Assembly (NCBI RefSeq): GCF_022227845.1
Contig: NZ_JAJNQN010000013.1
Coordinates: 1 to 64,000 of the forward strand
Length of the DNA: 64,000 bases
Direction: 5' to 3'
DNA from: Ectothiorhodospira lacustris
GTDB lineage: Bacteria; Pseudomonadota; Gammaproteobacteria; Ectothiorhodospirales; Ectothiorhodospiraceae
The notes beneath the pieces were generated by a model. The model was not told the origin of the DNA. It saw only the letters and a list, made by a program, of their open reading frames with translations, and made no database searches. Made by a program: the position numbers and the translations under genes. Each line of letters starts with the position of its first letter. The first letter of the stretch is position 1. Below are positions 34,522-44,093 of the stretch, one piece after another.

Positions 34522-35760
34522 TCAATAATTCTCGAGGGTATGCTCTACGACGCGTGTCGATACCTGGAAATATTCAGCGGCAGCTTCAATCTGATCATCA
34601 TCGGGAACATCTGTATCCAGCCATTCGATCAGTGCCTCGTGGGGGCATAACAAGGACTGCGCGAAAGCCCGCTGGTATTTTTGACGTGCAGTGCGTGAAT
34701 GCGTTGAGGGAAGCAGCCTTTCAGACTCATCAAAAGCAAGTGCATCCCCCAGCAGACGGGCAAGCCCGAATCGACGCCCTGTATGTCGGCGCGAGGACAG
34801 ATTCACCAATATGCCGCCATCCCGGCGCAGCCCGGCATTCCAATTGTATCGGGGGAGTCGGGAACCTTCGGATGTGAGCATGTCTTCGGGCAAATGAAGC
34901 AATTCGGATAGACGGTGATCAGCCACAGGATCATTGCCCATCCCTAGAGAGGTTCTTACCTGGGTTGCCATGTCCACTCCGGACTGCCACGGTGGCCGAT
35001 TCGGCGCATGAAGCGTGGTCGGTGGATCAAGGCCCTCAAGATCGCCTAATGACATCGCGGGAAGGTGGCCTGTGCCCAATGCATCCTCCAGTTCTTCAAG
35101 CATTGCCGGCACCTGCCTGGGCGAATCGGCGGCAAGTTCTTCCACAGCCTGTTCGCCAAAACGGGTACCTGCACTGATCAAACGCTGAATCAGTGACTCG
35201 GGGCCTTCATTAGGATCAAACCCCATGCGGGCCTCTAGCCGACGCCACAAGGCCCACTCAGGGTCGGCTCGCTCGGCCAGGACTTCGTCCCAGAGCCCCT
35301 TGACCATGTGATCTTCAGGCATCATCTGTAAAGCCTGGGCTACACCCGCATCCAGTGCCTGCTCAAATACCTCGGCGTCAACCCACCCTTCTGCGGCATT
35401 CAGGAAACGCAGTGGGGCGTTTTCACCCAGGGTGGGTTTGGCACGCAGGAAAATGGCCTGGCCATCCGAATGCATGCAGACATGCGGCCACGCCATCCCG
35501 CCTGCTGCGCTGGACAGGCAGTGACTCATGCGCCAGTCGACTGAAGGGGCGCCATGATGCTCGCCCTCCCAGCGCAACCGCCACCAGTTTGCCGCAACCC
35601 ATTCCACCCATGGAAGGGGATCCATCACGAGGGATCGCTTGACGCGATGCTCATCAAGGAAATCTTCGTTTTCCGTTACATACTGGCCCTCTACGCGAAT
35701 CGTCAATCGGGCTTTCCCGATGTGGTCAAGCGGTTCGACGTTTAATTCAAACATGGACAT
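34522..35760 (-). CDS. Unknown protein with ImmA/IrrE-like C-terminal domain lacking HExxH
   Basis: A 412-residue protein. The C-terminal 100 residues (RRFGLARLLGDAL, then TARQKYQRAFAQSLLCPHEA and IEAAAEYFQVSTRVVEHTL) have the layout of ImmA/IrrE metallopeptidase domains, including the late helix-turn-helix-like VS motif. The HExxH zinc site, however, is replaced by RFGLARLLGD. The N-terminal 250 residues are unassigned. ATG 35760 has GGGAG about ten bases upstream. It lies within the polysaccharide operon, an odd place for this domain, and its role is unknown. Confidence 0.55.
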   Translation of the reverse strand: MSMFELNVEPLDHIGKARLTIRVEGQYVTENEDFLDEHRVKRSLVMDPLPWVEWVAANWWRLRWEGEHHGAPSVDWRMSHCLSSAAGGMAWPHVCMHSDGQAIFLRAKPTLGENAPLRFLNAAEGWVDAEVFEQALDAGVAQALQMMPEDHMVKGLWDEVLAERADPEWALWRRLEARMGFDPNEGPESLIQRLISAGTRFGEQAVEELAADSPRQVPAMLEELEDALGTGHLPAMSLGDLEGLDPPTTLHAPNRPPWQSGVDMATQVRTSLGMGNDPVADHRLSELLHLPEDMLTSEGSRLPRYNWNAGLRRDGGILVNLSSRRHTGRRFGLARLLGDALAFDESERLLPSTHSRTARQKYQRAFAQSLLCPHEALIEWLDTDVPDDDQIEAAAEYFQVSTRVVEHTLENY

Positions 35761-35837
35761 CACGCTGCTCCCACCGGGTGAGCACCAACTCCCGAAACGG
35801 ATCCTGTTCCGGCATCGGGTAGCCATGATAGGTATGA

Positions 35838-37256
35838 TTAACGCCCATAGCCGTCTTCGAAGCGGACGATGTCATCCTCGCCAAGATAGCTGCCGGACTG
35901 GACTTCAATGAGTTGCAGGGGCACCTTGCCGGGATTTTCCAGGCGGTGCGTCTGGCCCATGGGGATATAGGTGGATTCGTTCTCCCTCAGCAGGCGCTGC
36001 TCATCACCAATGGTGACCAGGGCCGTGCCGCGTACCACGATCCAGTGTTCGGCGCGATGGTAGTGCATCTGCAGTGAGAGCTTTTCACCCGGTTTGACGG
36101 TGATGCGCTTGACCTGGTAGCGATCCCCCAGGTCAATGCCCCGGTAACTCCCCCAGGGTCGGTGTACGGTGGTGTGCAGGTTGTGTTCGCCCCGTCCTTC
36201 CGCCTTGAGGCGATCAACGATCTTCTTGACGTCCTGGGCCTTGTGACGATCGGCGACAAGCACTGCATCATCGGTGGCCACGACGATCACATCCTCCACG
36301 CCGGCCAGGGCCACCATGGCATGGGTGCTGTGCACGTAGCTGTTGCGGGTGTCGTGCAGGAGCACATCACCCTTGGTCGCATTGCCCTGCTCGTCCTTGG
36401 CCTCGATGTCCCACAGGGAAGACCAGGCCCCAAGATCGTTCCAGCCCATGTCCACCGGTACCACGGCGGCCTGGTCGGTATGTTCCATCACGGCGTAGTC
36501 GATGGAGTCGGCCGGGGACTCGGCAAAGGCCGCGCTGTCCAGACGACAGAAGGTCATGTCCTGGGTGCTGTTTTCCAGGGCCTTGCGCACCGCGGCCAGC
36601 ATCTCGGGCTGGAATTGTTCCAGGGCCTGCAGGTAGGCGCTGGCCTGGAAAAGGAAGATGCCGCTGTTCCAGGCGTAGTCGCCGGATTCAAGGTATTGGC
36701 GGGCGGTCTCCAGGTCGGGCTTTTCCACGAAGCGCTTTACTTCATGAATACCTTCTGCCTCCCTGCCCCAGGCCCTGCCCTGCTGGATGTAGCCATAGCC
36801 GGTTTCCGGCGCCGTGGGGGTGATCCCGAAGGTGACAAGCGCGCCCTCACCGGCGGCCACGGCAGCCCGGGAAACGGCCTGACGGAAGGCGGGTTCGTTC
36901 AGGATGACATGATCGGAAGGCATCACCAGCATGAGTGCTTCCGGCCCATGTTCGCTCAGACGCAGGGCTGCGGCCGCCACGGCGGGTGCGGTGTTGCGCC
37001 CCACGGGCTCAAGCAGGATGTCGCTGGGAGTGATTCCGATCTGACGCATCTGTTCCGCGATGATGAAGCGATGGGCTTCATTGCAAACCAGCAGGGGATC
37101 GGCAAACCCTTCACCACTGGCCCGTTTTACGGTGTCCTGCAGCATGGTGGTTTCACCCTGGCCATGCAGGGGTAAAAACTGCTTGGGGTAACCCGCGCGG
37201 GACATGGGCCAGAGGCGGCTGCCGGAGCCACCGGAGAGGATGACGGGATGAATCAT
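35838..37256 (-). CDS. manC: Mannose-1-phosphate guanylyltransferase / mannose-6-phosphate isomerase
   Basis: A 472-residue bifunctional enzyme. The N-terminal nucleotidyltransferase (SGGSGSRLWPMSR at 8-20, FVEKPD in the middle) makes GDP-mannose from mannose-1-phosphate and GTP. The C-terminal cupin (HRPWGSYRGID, HYHRAEHWIVVRGTALVT) isomerises fructose-6-phosphate and mannose-6-phosphate. The length is typical of type II enzymes (ManC/AlgA/CpsB). It supplies Gmd with its substrate even though it lies about 16 kb from the gmd operon. It starts 21 bases after the stop of the 37278-39245 glycosyltransferase. Confidence 0.95.
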   Translation of the reverse strand: MIHPVILSGGSGSRLWPMSRAGYPKQFLPLHGQGETTMLQDTVKRASGEGFADPLLVCNEAHRFIIAEQMRQIGITPSDILLEPVGRNTAPAVAAAALRLSEHGPEALMLVMPSDHVILNEPAFRQAVSRAAVAAGEGALVTFGITPTAPETGYGYIQQGRAWGREAEGIHEVKRFVEKPDLETARQYLESGDYAWNSGIFLFQASAYLQALEQFQPEMLAAVRKALENSTQDMTFCRLDSAAFAESPADSIDYAVMEHTDQAAVVPVDMGWNDLGAWSSLWDIEAKDEQGNATKGDVLLHDTRNSYVHSTHAMVALAGVEDVIVVATDDAVLVADRHKAQDVKKIVDRLKAEGRGEHNLHTTVHRPWGSYRGIDLGDRYQVKRITVKPGEKLSLQMHYHRAEHWIVVRGTALVTIGDEQRLLRENESTYIPMGQTHRLENPGKVPLQLIEVQSGSYLGEDDIVRFEDGYGR

Positions 37257-37277
37257 GGGGTATTGAATTCCTTATCT

Positions 37278-39245
37278 TTACGCAATTTTTTGCATGGACG
37301 TCATGATGTCATTCAGGCGCTGAGCATAGACAGTCCCGCAGTGCCTGGGGGAAAAGTATTCTAACTGACGGGTTGGAGATCGCGGGCTTTCGGCACACTG
37401 TGCCATAAGCCTGGCGGCCTGCGGGATATCAGGGTCGGCCCAGTGCTGGCCATCACCGTAGAAATACTCGCCGGGGCCGACCTCGATCAGCCGGTAATCC
37501 ACTGTGCGGGTGTCGTTGTCGGCGCAGAACACCATGTTGCCGGAGTAACCGGTGGCAATGATCTCCAGCCCCAGCAACTGGGCCTCGGCAAGCCCTCGCC
37601 CGAAGCCTTCTGCGCGATGCAGGGACACGAAGCAGTCGCAGCTTTTATAGAGCGAGAGGACTTCGCTCTTACGCAGCTCGCCTTTGATGAGCTGGATGCG
37701 ATCGTCTTTCTTGATCAGTCGGGAGAGGTGTTTCCAGTCAGGGTGGCGCTGTTTGAGGTGACTCACCTTGATGACCAGCCCTACCCGCTTCTGCGGCTGC
37801 TCGGCAAAGGCCTGCAGGAAGGCCTTGACCACGGCCACCGGGTTCTTGCGTGCCAGGGTGGAGTTCATGTCGAAGGAGAAGACGAACAGGTAGGCATCTT
37901 CCGGCAGCCCCCAGGCGGCCCGATCCTTGCGAATGAGATGATCGCTGATGTCCACCGGCAAGGGTATGGGCACCACGGGCACCGGTGCCTTGGCGTAGGC
38001 CTTGGCGGTGTAGGGACTGATGCCCCAGAGTTCGTCCACCAGGGAGAAGGTGTGTTGCCAGGGTTGCGGCCATTCGGGCAGTTCCCAGGGCCAGAGGCCG
38101 ATGTTGTAGTGGCCTTCGAGCCATCCAAACCCCCTCTCGGCAGTCATGCGGGCCATTTCGATGCCGGTCATGCAGAAGAGATTGATGGCGTAGTCGAAGC
38201 GGTCGGTGATCCAGTGTTCGGCACTGGTATCGCCTTGGCTGACGTCGGCACCGGGTTCCACGTTGACGATGCAGAAGGGGACGCCGGCCTCCTGAAGGGA
38301 TCGGGCCACGGTACGGATATCTTCCCCGATGCCCAGCTCGCCGCGGGCGTAGCCGATGAGGTTGACGCCAAAGGGGCGGGGGCTGAAATAACCTTTCAGT
38401 TCTGGCCTGATGGCCTGGGTGGCGGCTGCATTCAGTGGTGCGATCATGCGATTGATCTGGGCCATGTCAGGTTGACGGCCTGATAAATGATGCTGAAGTT
38501 CGCGGGCCAGCCCGTGCAGCCGATGGGAAATAACGGGCAGACCGGCTGCCAGCACCCGACTGGCCTTTGGGCAGGGATGGGGCTGGCAAGCGACAGGCTT
38601 GCGGGAGGTGGCGGCCTCGGCCTGCCCCCAGCATTGGACAATATCCTCTACCGCTTGGTGGATGCGCGCCGGGCCTTCGGGGTGCCGGTGGTCCTTCGGT
38701 AGAAGCAGTTGTTGCAGGAAGGATTCCGGGGAGGCGAACCCCTGCTCCAGGGCGGCTTGCTGCCAGGGTGGGCAGTGATTCAGACCCATGAGGTCGCGGC
38801 CCTCGCGGAAGTACCAGCGTGCGGCCAGGTGTCGCATCTTGCGGTTACCCAGCACCTGGCCATGCCAGTATCTGCTGCGGGTGATGCCGGCCAGGTACAT
38901 GCCCACGGTGTAGCCTTCCTGCCAGGGGCAACCCTTGAGCGGGGGGAGCGCCATGGGGCGCATCAGTTCTTCATTCCAGGCGTCGATGGAGCGCAGCAGG
39001 GCGTACTGGCGCCGCCCCAAACAGGTGCACCAGGCCAGAAATTTCAGATAGACATCCCGTTGCCCCAGGTGAAGGGGAAAGCGCCTTTGCAAGGCCGGGC
39101 GTAGCAGCCACACCAGCAGCATGCCACCGTAGAGCCGGGTGGGCAGTGTGAACGGCAGGGTTACGGGTTGGTGGTAGGGGTGCGGAATACCCGGCCCCTG
39201 GGCCATGACTGAGGGGGCCGTGTCGTCGGTTGCGGGGATATTCAT
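37278..39245 (-). CDS. GT-B (GT4-type) glycosyltransferase with long N-terminal extension
   Basis: A 655-residue protein. Residues 1 to about 285 are an unassigned extension rich in W, H and R. From about 290, FGVNLIGYARGELGIGEDIR, GLWPWELPEW, VDELWGISPY and the late LHRAEGFGRGLAEAQLLGLE and TGYSGNM define a GT4-type transferase with the usual E-x7-E donor-site glutamates. No transmembrane segments are evident. It is the first gene of the leftward operon that includes manC, and is preceded by 220 bases before the divergent SLC13 gene. Confidence 0.88.
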   Translation of the reverse strand: MNIPATDDTAPSVMAQGPGIPHPYHQPVTLPFTLPTRLYGGMLLVWLLRPALQRRFPLHLGQRDVYLKFLAWCTCLGRRQYALLRSIDAWNEELMRPMALPPLKGCPWQEGYTVGMYLAGITRSRYWHGQVLGNRKMRHLAARWYFREGRDLMGLNHCPPWQQAALEQGFASPESFLQQLLLPKDHRHPEGPARIHQAVEDIVQCWGQAEAATSRKPVACQPHPCPKASRVLAAGLPVISHRLHGLARELQHHLSGRQPDMAQINRMIAPLNAAATQAIRPELKGYFSPRPFGVNLIGYARGELGIGEDIRTVARSLQEAGVPFCIVNVEPGADVSQGDTSAEHWITDRFDYAINLFCMTGIEMARMTAERGFGWLEGHYNIGLWPWELPEWPQPWQHTFSLVDELWGISPYTAKAYAKAPVPVVPIPLPVDISDHLIRKDRAAWGLPEDAYLFVFSFDMNSTLARKNPVAVVKAFLQAFAEQPQKRVGLVIKVSHLKQRHPDWKHLSRLIKKDDRIQLIKGELRKSEVLSLYKSCDCFVSLHRAEGFGRGLAEAQLLGLEIIATGYSGNMVFCADNDTRTVDYRLIEVGPGEYFYGDGQHWADPDIPQAARLMAQCAESPRSPTRQLEYFSPRHCGTVYAQRLNDIMTSMQKIA

Positions 39246-39468
39246 GCTTCTGATACCGCCAGGCTGATGTGCCTCGGAATCGTGATTTGAGGGCAGGCCC
39301 GGCCACTTCCATTACTTGACATCAATATCCTTCTGCAGTCATGAACAGGGGTCTGGTGCTTAGATTAACTCATTTAAGGGCAAGGAGTTAAGGGTATCCC
39401 GGATGAACTTCCTGTATATTCCAGTGCCAGGACACTTCTCCCGCCATACTGATTAAAAGACTCATCCC

Positions 39469-41235
39469 ATGCCACTGGAAGCCTGGTTCACCGCCGCCAT
39501 TGTGGTCGGCATGCTGTCGGTGCTCACCCTCACCCGGGCGGCGCCGGATCTCGTCTTTTTCGGGGCGGTGGTGCTGTTGCTGCTAACCGGCATCATCTCC
39601 CCCGGCGAGGCCTTCGCCGGGCTGTCCAACCAGGGGGTGATCACGGTGGCCGCGCTGTATATCGTGGTCTCCGGGCTGCGGGAGACCGGGGGGATCCAGT
39701 GGATCGTCAATCGCCTGCTGGGGCGCCCGACCAACCTGATGCGGGCACAGGTGCGCCTGACCGGACCGGTCGCCATCATGAGCGCCTTTTTGAACAACAC
39801 TCCGGTGGTGGGCATGCTGATCCCGGCGGTGAGCGAGTGGGCGCGCAAGTTTCAGTTGCCGGTGTCCCGCCTGATGATGCCGCTGTCCTTTGCCGCCATC
39901 CTGGGGGGCACCGTGACGGTGATCGGCACCAGCACCAACCTGGTGGTGAACGGCCTGTTGCTGGAGCAGACCGGCGACGGGCTGGGGCTGTTCGACATCG
40001 CCTGGGTGGGGGTGCCGGTGGCCCTGGTGGGACTGGCGTTCATGATCCTGTGCAATCGCTGGCTGTTTCCGGATCGCAGACCGGCCATCAGTGAGATCAA
40101 TGACCCCAGAGAATATACCCTGGAGATGATCGTCGAGGCCGGTGGCCCCCTGGTGGGCCAGACTATTGAGGAGGCCGGTCTGAGGCACTTGCCCGGCGGC
40201 TTTCTCATGGAACTGGATCGGGACGGCACTCTAATCCCGGCGGTGTCGCCCCAGGAGGTGCTGCGGGCCGGAGACCGGCTGATCTTCGTAGGGGTGGTGG
40301 AGTCCATGGTGGATCTGCAGCGGATTCGTGGGCTGACGCCGGCCACCGATCAGGTGTTCAAGCTGGATGGCCGGCGTTCGGACCGGGCCTTGCTGGAGGT
40401 GGTGGTGTCCAATACCTGTCCGGTGGTGGGGATGACCATCCGTGACGGGAAGTTTCGCAACCGTTACAACGCGGTGGTGATCGCGGCGGCCCGCAACGGC
40501 CAGCGGCTCAGGGGCAAGCTGGGGGATGTGGTGTTGCGGCCGGGGGATACTCTGCTGGTGGAGGCGGGGCCGAGTTTTCTGGCCCAGAACCGCAATCGGC
40601 GGGATTTTTTCCTGATGAGCCAGGTGCAGGATTCGGTGGCGCCGCGCCATGACCGGGCGCTGGTAGCGGTGGGGATCCTGGCGGCCATGGTGGGCAGCGC
40701 CACCCTGGGGCTGTTGAGCATGCTGGAAGCGGCGCTGGCGGCGGCGGGGCTGATGGTATTGACCGGCTGCGTGAGCATGTTCTCCGCCCGCAGCAGCCTG
40801 GACTGGTCGGTGCTGTTGACCATCGCGGCGGCCTTCGGGGTGGCGGCGGCGATGGAGAACACCGGCCTGGCCCAATCGATCGCCCTGACCCTGACGGGGC
40901 TGGCGGGCACGGATCCCTGGGTGAATCTGCTGATGGTGTATCTGGTGACGGCCCTGTTCACGTCGCTGATCACCAACAATGCGGCGGCGGTCCTGATGTT
41001 TCCCATCGCGTTTGCGGTGGCGGCGGACCTGGGGGTGAGCGTGCTGCCGTTTGCGGTGATCATCATGTTCGCGGCCTCGGCCAGTTTTGCCACGCCGTTC
41101 GGGTATCAGACCAATCTGATGGTGTACGGTCCCGGCGGGTATCGGTTCAGCGACTATCTGCGGGCAGGGATTCCGCTGACGGTGGTGACCGGGGCGCTGG
41201 CACTGCTGCTGGTGCCGATGGTGTGGGAGTGGTAG
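39469..41235 (+). CDS. SLC13-type permease with TrkA-C (RCK) domains
   Basis: A 588-residue inner-membrane carrier. An N-terminal set of transmembrane helices with FLNNTPVVGMLIPAV and VIGTSTNLVVNGLL (the SLC13/DASS substrate and Na+ motifs) is followed by two soluble TrkA-C-like domains at about 205-390. A second helix set follows with SLITNNAAAVLMFPIA and FATPFGYQTNLMVYGPG. Proteins of this build are often annotated as sulfate or dicarboxylate permeases. Given a sulfotransferase-like gene in the locus, sulfate is a reasonable but untested substrate. A relic of a paralogue lies at 6806-6952. Confidence 0.9.
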   Translation: MPLEAWFTAAIVVGMLSVLTLTRAAPDLVFFGAVVLLLLTGIISPGEAFAGLSNQGVITVAALYIVVSGLRETGGIQWIVNRLLGRPTNLMRAQVRLTGPVAIMSAFLNNTPVVGMLIPAVSEWARKFQLPVSRLMMPLSFAAILGGTVTVIGTSTNLVVNGLLLEQTGDGLGLFDIAWVGVPVALVGLAFMILCNRWLFPDRRPAISEINDPREYTLEMIVEAGGPLVGQTIEEAGLRHLPGGFLMELDRDGTLIPAVSPQEVLRAGDRLIFVGVVESMVDLQRIRGLTPATDQVFKLDGRRSDRALLEVVVSNTCPVVGMTIRDGKFRNRYNAVVIAAARNGQRLRGKLGDVVLRPGDTLLVEAGPSFLAQNRNRRDFFLMSQVQDSVAPRHDRALVAVGILAAMVGSATLGLLSMLEAALAAAGLMVLTGCVSMFSARSSLDWSVLLTIAAAFGVAAAMENTGLAQSIALTLTGLAGTDPWVNLLMVYLVTALFTSLITNNAAAVLMFPIAFAVAADLGVSVLPFAVIIMFAASASFATPFGYQTNLMVYGPGGYRFSDYLRAGIPLTVVTGALALLLVPMVWEW

Positions 41236-41241
41236 GGGCGG

Positions 41242-42195
41242 ATGATCTTTCTGGTGGAAGAACAGCCCAATCCCTCCTCGGATTTTTTCGTGCTCCCGGC
41301 ATTGCGGGCCGGGGGGGAAGCCGTCCGGCGTTGCCGGTTCTCGGATATCCCATCCATCGAGGCGCTCCAGGGGGCGACGGTGGTGTTCGTGCGTTACATC
41401 CCCCCTGCCTGGCGCCGATTGCTGGAGCATGCCCATGGACATGTCGCGCATCTGGTGCTGTTCATGGATGACGATGTGCTGGATGTTCGGGCTTCGGCGG
41501 GCATGCCCTGGCGGTATCGGGCCAAGCTCTGGCACCTGGCGGCACGGCACCGGGACTGGCTGCGCCAACGGGGGGCGAGACTGTGGGTGTCCACCCCTTA
41601 TCTGCAGCAGAAGTATGCCGACTGGCAACCGGAGTTGGTGCTGCCCTGCCCCGTGCCGCCGCCGGCATCCATGTGCCGGGTGTTTTACCATGGTTCTGCG
41701 TCCCATCAGGCCGAGATCCGCTGGTTGCGACCGGTGATGGAGACGGTGTTGGCGCGGGATGAGCGGGTGTATTTCGAGATCGTCGGTGGCCGGGATGTCT
41801 ACCGGCTGTATCGGGGGCTACCTCGGGTGACGGTGGTGCACCCCATGCGCTGGCCGGCCTATGGGGGGTTTCTGGCGTCGGCCCAGCGGGATATCGGGCT
41901 GGTGCCGCAGTTGGATCTGCCGTTCAATCGGGCGCGTTCCCACACCAAGGTGTTTGATATCACGGCCTGTGGGGCGGCGGGGGTGTATTCGCCGGGGTCA
42001 GCCTGCGTGGCCGTAATTTCCCATGGGGTCGATGGGTGGGTGGTGCCGCTGGATCAGGCGGCCTGGGCGGAATCGATCCTGGCGCTGGCCGGCGATGAGG
42101 CTCTGCGGATGGCGCTGGCGGCGAAGGCCAGGGAGACGGTGGCGAGGCTGGCTGATGGGTACTCCCGTCATGGCCCCCTGCCGTCATCCCAATGA
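41242..42195 (+). CDS. Glycosyltransferase family 1-like protein
   Basis: A 317-residue protein beginning MIFLVEEQPNPSSDFFVLPA. It has no classic N-terminal GT-A motif, but the C-terminal half (VFYHGSASHQAEIRWL, IGLVPQLDLPFNRARSHTKV, DITACGAAGVYSP) has the GT-B donor-site layout. It begins six bases after the SLC13 stop and is likely cotranscribed. Donor and acceptor are unknown. Confidence 0.75.
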   Translation: MIFLVEEQPNPSSDFFVLPALRAGGEAVRRCRFSDIPSIEALQGATVVFVRYIPPAWRRLLEHAHGHVAHLVLFMDDDVLDVRASAGMPWRYRAKLWHLAARHRDWLRQRGARLWVSTPYLQQKYADWQPELVLPCPVPPPASMCRVFYHGSASHQAEIRWLRPVMETVLARDERVYFEIVGGRDVYRLYRGLPRVTVVHPMRWPAYGGFLASAQRDIGLVPQLDLPFNRARSHTKVFDITACGAAGVYSPGSACVAVISHGVDGWVVPLDQAAWAESILALAGDEALRMALAAKARETVARLADGYSRHGPLPSSQ

Positions 42196-42230
42196 TGGCG
42201 CCCTACTGTCACTCCCGCGATGCCACTTGC

Positions 42231-42303
42231 CGTCGCTCCCGCGAAAGCGGGAGTCCAGAACTCCCAGCCCATCACCTGGATTCCCGCTTTCGCGGGAATG
42301 ACG
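42231..42303. repeat. REP-type composite palindrome
   Basis: Left arm GTCGCTCCCGCG...GGAGTCCA, right arm TGGATTCCCGC...GGGAATGAC, with about 20 bases between. Same family as the copies in the first 5 kb. Within the 404-base gap before rmlA this is the first of two full elements. Confidence 0.9.
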
Positions 42304-42399
42304 GATTGATGGATGGCCCCATGCCGACTCCCCCGCAATGCCCCCTTCGTCGCTCCCCCGATACTCCCCCTTGCCGTCACTCCCCGGATACTCCCCTGC

Positions 42400-42535
42400 C
42401 GTCGCTCCCGCGAAAGCGGGAGCCCAGAACTCCCAGTCCATCACATGGATTCCCGCTTTCGCGGGAATGACGGATTCAGGAGCGGGAATGACGGATTTGG
42501 GGTATGGAAATGACGGATTGGGATGCAGAAATGAT
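42400..42535. repeat. REP-type composite palindrome with decaying tail repeats
   Basis: A full element at 42400-42472 is followed by a run of decreasingly similar short units around GGAATGACGGATT, spaced 18-24 bases apart, up to about 42535. The tail looks like repeated partial copying of the right arm. The rest of the gap before rmlA shows nothing else. Confidence 0.8.
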
Positions 42536-42599
42536 TGATTTTGAAGAGAACGCTTTAGAATCCAGACATCTCCCCCTGCCATAAACCATGCGAGGCACC

Positions 42600-43484
42600 A
42601 TGATCCAGAAGCGCAAAGGCATCATCCTCGCCGGCGGCTCCGGCACCCGGCTTCATCCCGCGACCCTGGCTGTGTCCAAACAGCTGCTGCCCGTCTATGA
42701 CAAGCCGATGATCTACTACCCCCTCAGCATCCTGCTGCTGGCGGGGATTCGGGAGATCCTGATCATCTCCACCCCCCAGGATACCCCACGCTTCTCGCAG
42801 CTGTTGGGGGACGGCAGCCAGTGGGGTATTCAGCTTTCCTACGCGGTGCAACCCAGCCCCGAGGGTCTGGCACAGGCCTTCACCATCGGCGCCGATTTCA
42901 TCGGTGATGATCTCTCCGCCCTGGTGCTGGGGGACAATATCTTCTACGGCCATGACCTGCCGCCCATGCTGAAAAGCGCCATGGAGCGGACCCGGGGCGC
43001 GACGGTGTTTGCCTATCATGTGCAGGATCCGGAACGCTACGGGGTGGTGGAATTCGACCGGGACCAGCGGGTGCTCTCCCTGGAGGAAAAGCCCTCGCGT
43101 CCCAAGTCCAGTTATGCCGTGACCGGGCTGTACTTCTATGACCAGCAGGTGGTGGAACTGGCCCGGGGCCTGCGGCCCTCGGCCCGGGGAGAGCTGGAGA
43201 TCACCGACTTGAACCGACGATACCTGGAACAGGGTGAGCTGCATGTGGAGATCATGGGCCGCGGCTATGCCTGGCTGGATACCGGTACCCATGACAGTCT
43301 GCTGGATGCCGGGCAGTTCATTGCCACCATTGAGCAGCGGCAGGGCCTGAAGGTGTGCTGTCCGGAGGAGATCTGTTTCCGGGCCGGCTGGATTGATGGG
43401 GCACAGCTGGAAACTCTGGCCGCGCCCCTGGCCAAGACGGGCTATGGACGGTATCTGATGAACCTGCTCCAGACGGAGGTGTGA
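42600..43484 (+). CDS. rmlA: Glucose-1-phosphate thymidylyltransferase
   Basis: A 294-residue enzyme making dTDP-glucose, the first step of dTDP-L-rhamnose synthesis. Signature [20 protein letters not shown] near 10-29, [22 protein letters not shown] and EEKPSRPKS are all as in RmlA. ATG 42600 is preceded by AGG at suitable spacing; ATG 42588 in frame has none. It is followed by rmlC after two bases, but rmlB and rmlD lie 3 kb away. Confidence 0.96.
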   Translation: MIQKRKGIILAGGSGTRLHPATLAVSKQLLPVYDKPMIYYPLSILLLAGIREILIISTPQDTPRFSQLLGDGSQWGIQLSYAVQPSPEGLAQAFTIGADFIGDDLSALVLGDNIFYGHDLPPMLKSAMERTRGATVFAYHVQDPERYGVVEFDRDQRVLSLEEKPSRPKSSYAVTGLYFYDQQVVELARGLRPSARGELEITDLNRRYLEQGELHVEIMGRGYAWLDTGTHDSLLDAGQFIATIEQRQGLKVCCPEEICFRAGWIDGAQLETLAAPLAKTGYGRYLMNLLQTEV

Positions 43485-43486
43485 TA

Positions 43487-44035
43487 ATGGAGGCAAAGCG
43501 TCTGGCCATTCCCGAGGTGGTGCTGTTGACGCCCAGGGTGTTCGGAGATGAGCGGGGTTTTTTTTACGAAAGCTTCAATGCCCGGGCCTTCGAGGCTGCC
43601 GTCGGGGTACAGGCTGAGTTCGTGCAGGATAACCACTCACGCTCGGCGAAGGGGGTACTGCGGGGGCTTCACTATCAGTTGCCGCCTCATGCCCAGGGCA
43701 AGCTGGTGCGGGTGGTTCAGGGGGAGGTGTTTGATGTGGCGGTGGATATTCGTCGCTCGTCCCCCACCTTCGGGCAATGGGTGGGTGCCGTGCTGTCCGC
43801 GCAGAACCGGCGGCAGCTGTGGATCCCGCCCGGGTTTGCCCATGGTTTCCTCACCTTGAGCGAGGTGGCCGAGTTTCTCTACAAGACCACGGATTTCTAT
43901 GCGCCGGAGTGTGAGCGCTGCATTGCCTGGAGTGATCCGAAGATCGGGATTGCCTGGCCTTTTGAGGGGGAGCCGGTGCTGTCGGGGAAAGACCAGGAAG
44001 GCGTGCCGCTGGTGAAGGCGGAGGTCTTTGCATGA
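43487..44035 (+). CDS. rmlC: dTDP-4-dehydrorhamnose 3,5-epimerase
   Basis: A 182-residue cupin-fold epimerase. GDERGFFYESFN, VQDNHSRSAKGVLRGLHYQL (with the catalytic histidine in GLHYQ), GKLVRVVQGEVFDVAVDIR and PPGFAHGFLTLSE are diagnostic. The ATG at 43487 has GGAGGTG eight bases upstream, inside the end of rmlA. It ends at a hairpin-rich repeat that faces the convergent KpsS-like gene. Confidence 0.96.
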   Translation: MEAKRLAIPEVVLLTPRVFGDERGFFYESFNARAFEAAVGVQAEFVQDNHSRSAKGVLRGLHYQLPPHAQGKLVRVVQGEVFDVAVDIRRSSPTFGQWVGAVLSAQNRRQLWIPPGFAHGFLTLSEVAEFLYKTTDFYAPECERCIAWSDPKIGIAWPFEGEPVLSGKDQEGVPLVKAEVFA

Positions 44036-44041
44036 AAAGAC

Positions 44042-44083
44042 ACCCCCTTCTCCCCCGGGGGGAGAAGGGTCGGGGATGAGGGG
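44042..44083. repeat. CCCCTCTCCCC-type inverted repeat, copy 1
   Basis: CCCCTTCTCCCCC and GGGGGAGAAGGG form a strong hairpin, followed by TCGGGGATGAGGGG. It lies between the convergent rmlC and KpsS-like genes and could end transcription from both sides. A related copy in the opposite orientation is at 52905-52941. Confidence 0.8.
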
Positions 44084-44093
44084 AAGTCGAAGC

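Noticed and set aside
40231-41706. A 491-codon frame opposite the SLC13 permease and glycosyltransferase genes
   Set aside because: Spans two genes in antisense with low-complexity R/H/Q composition.
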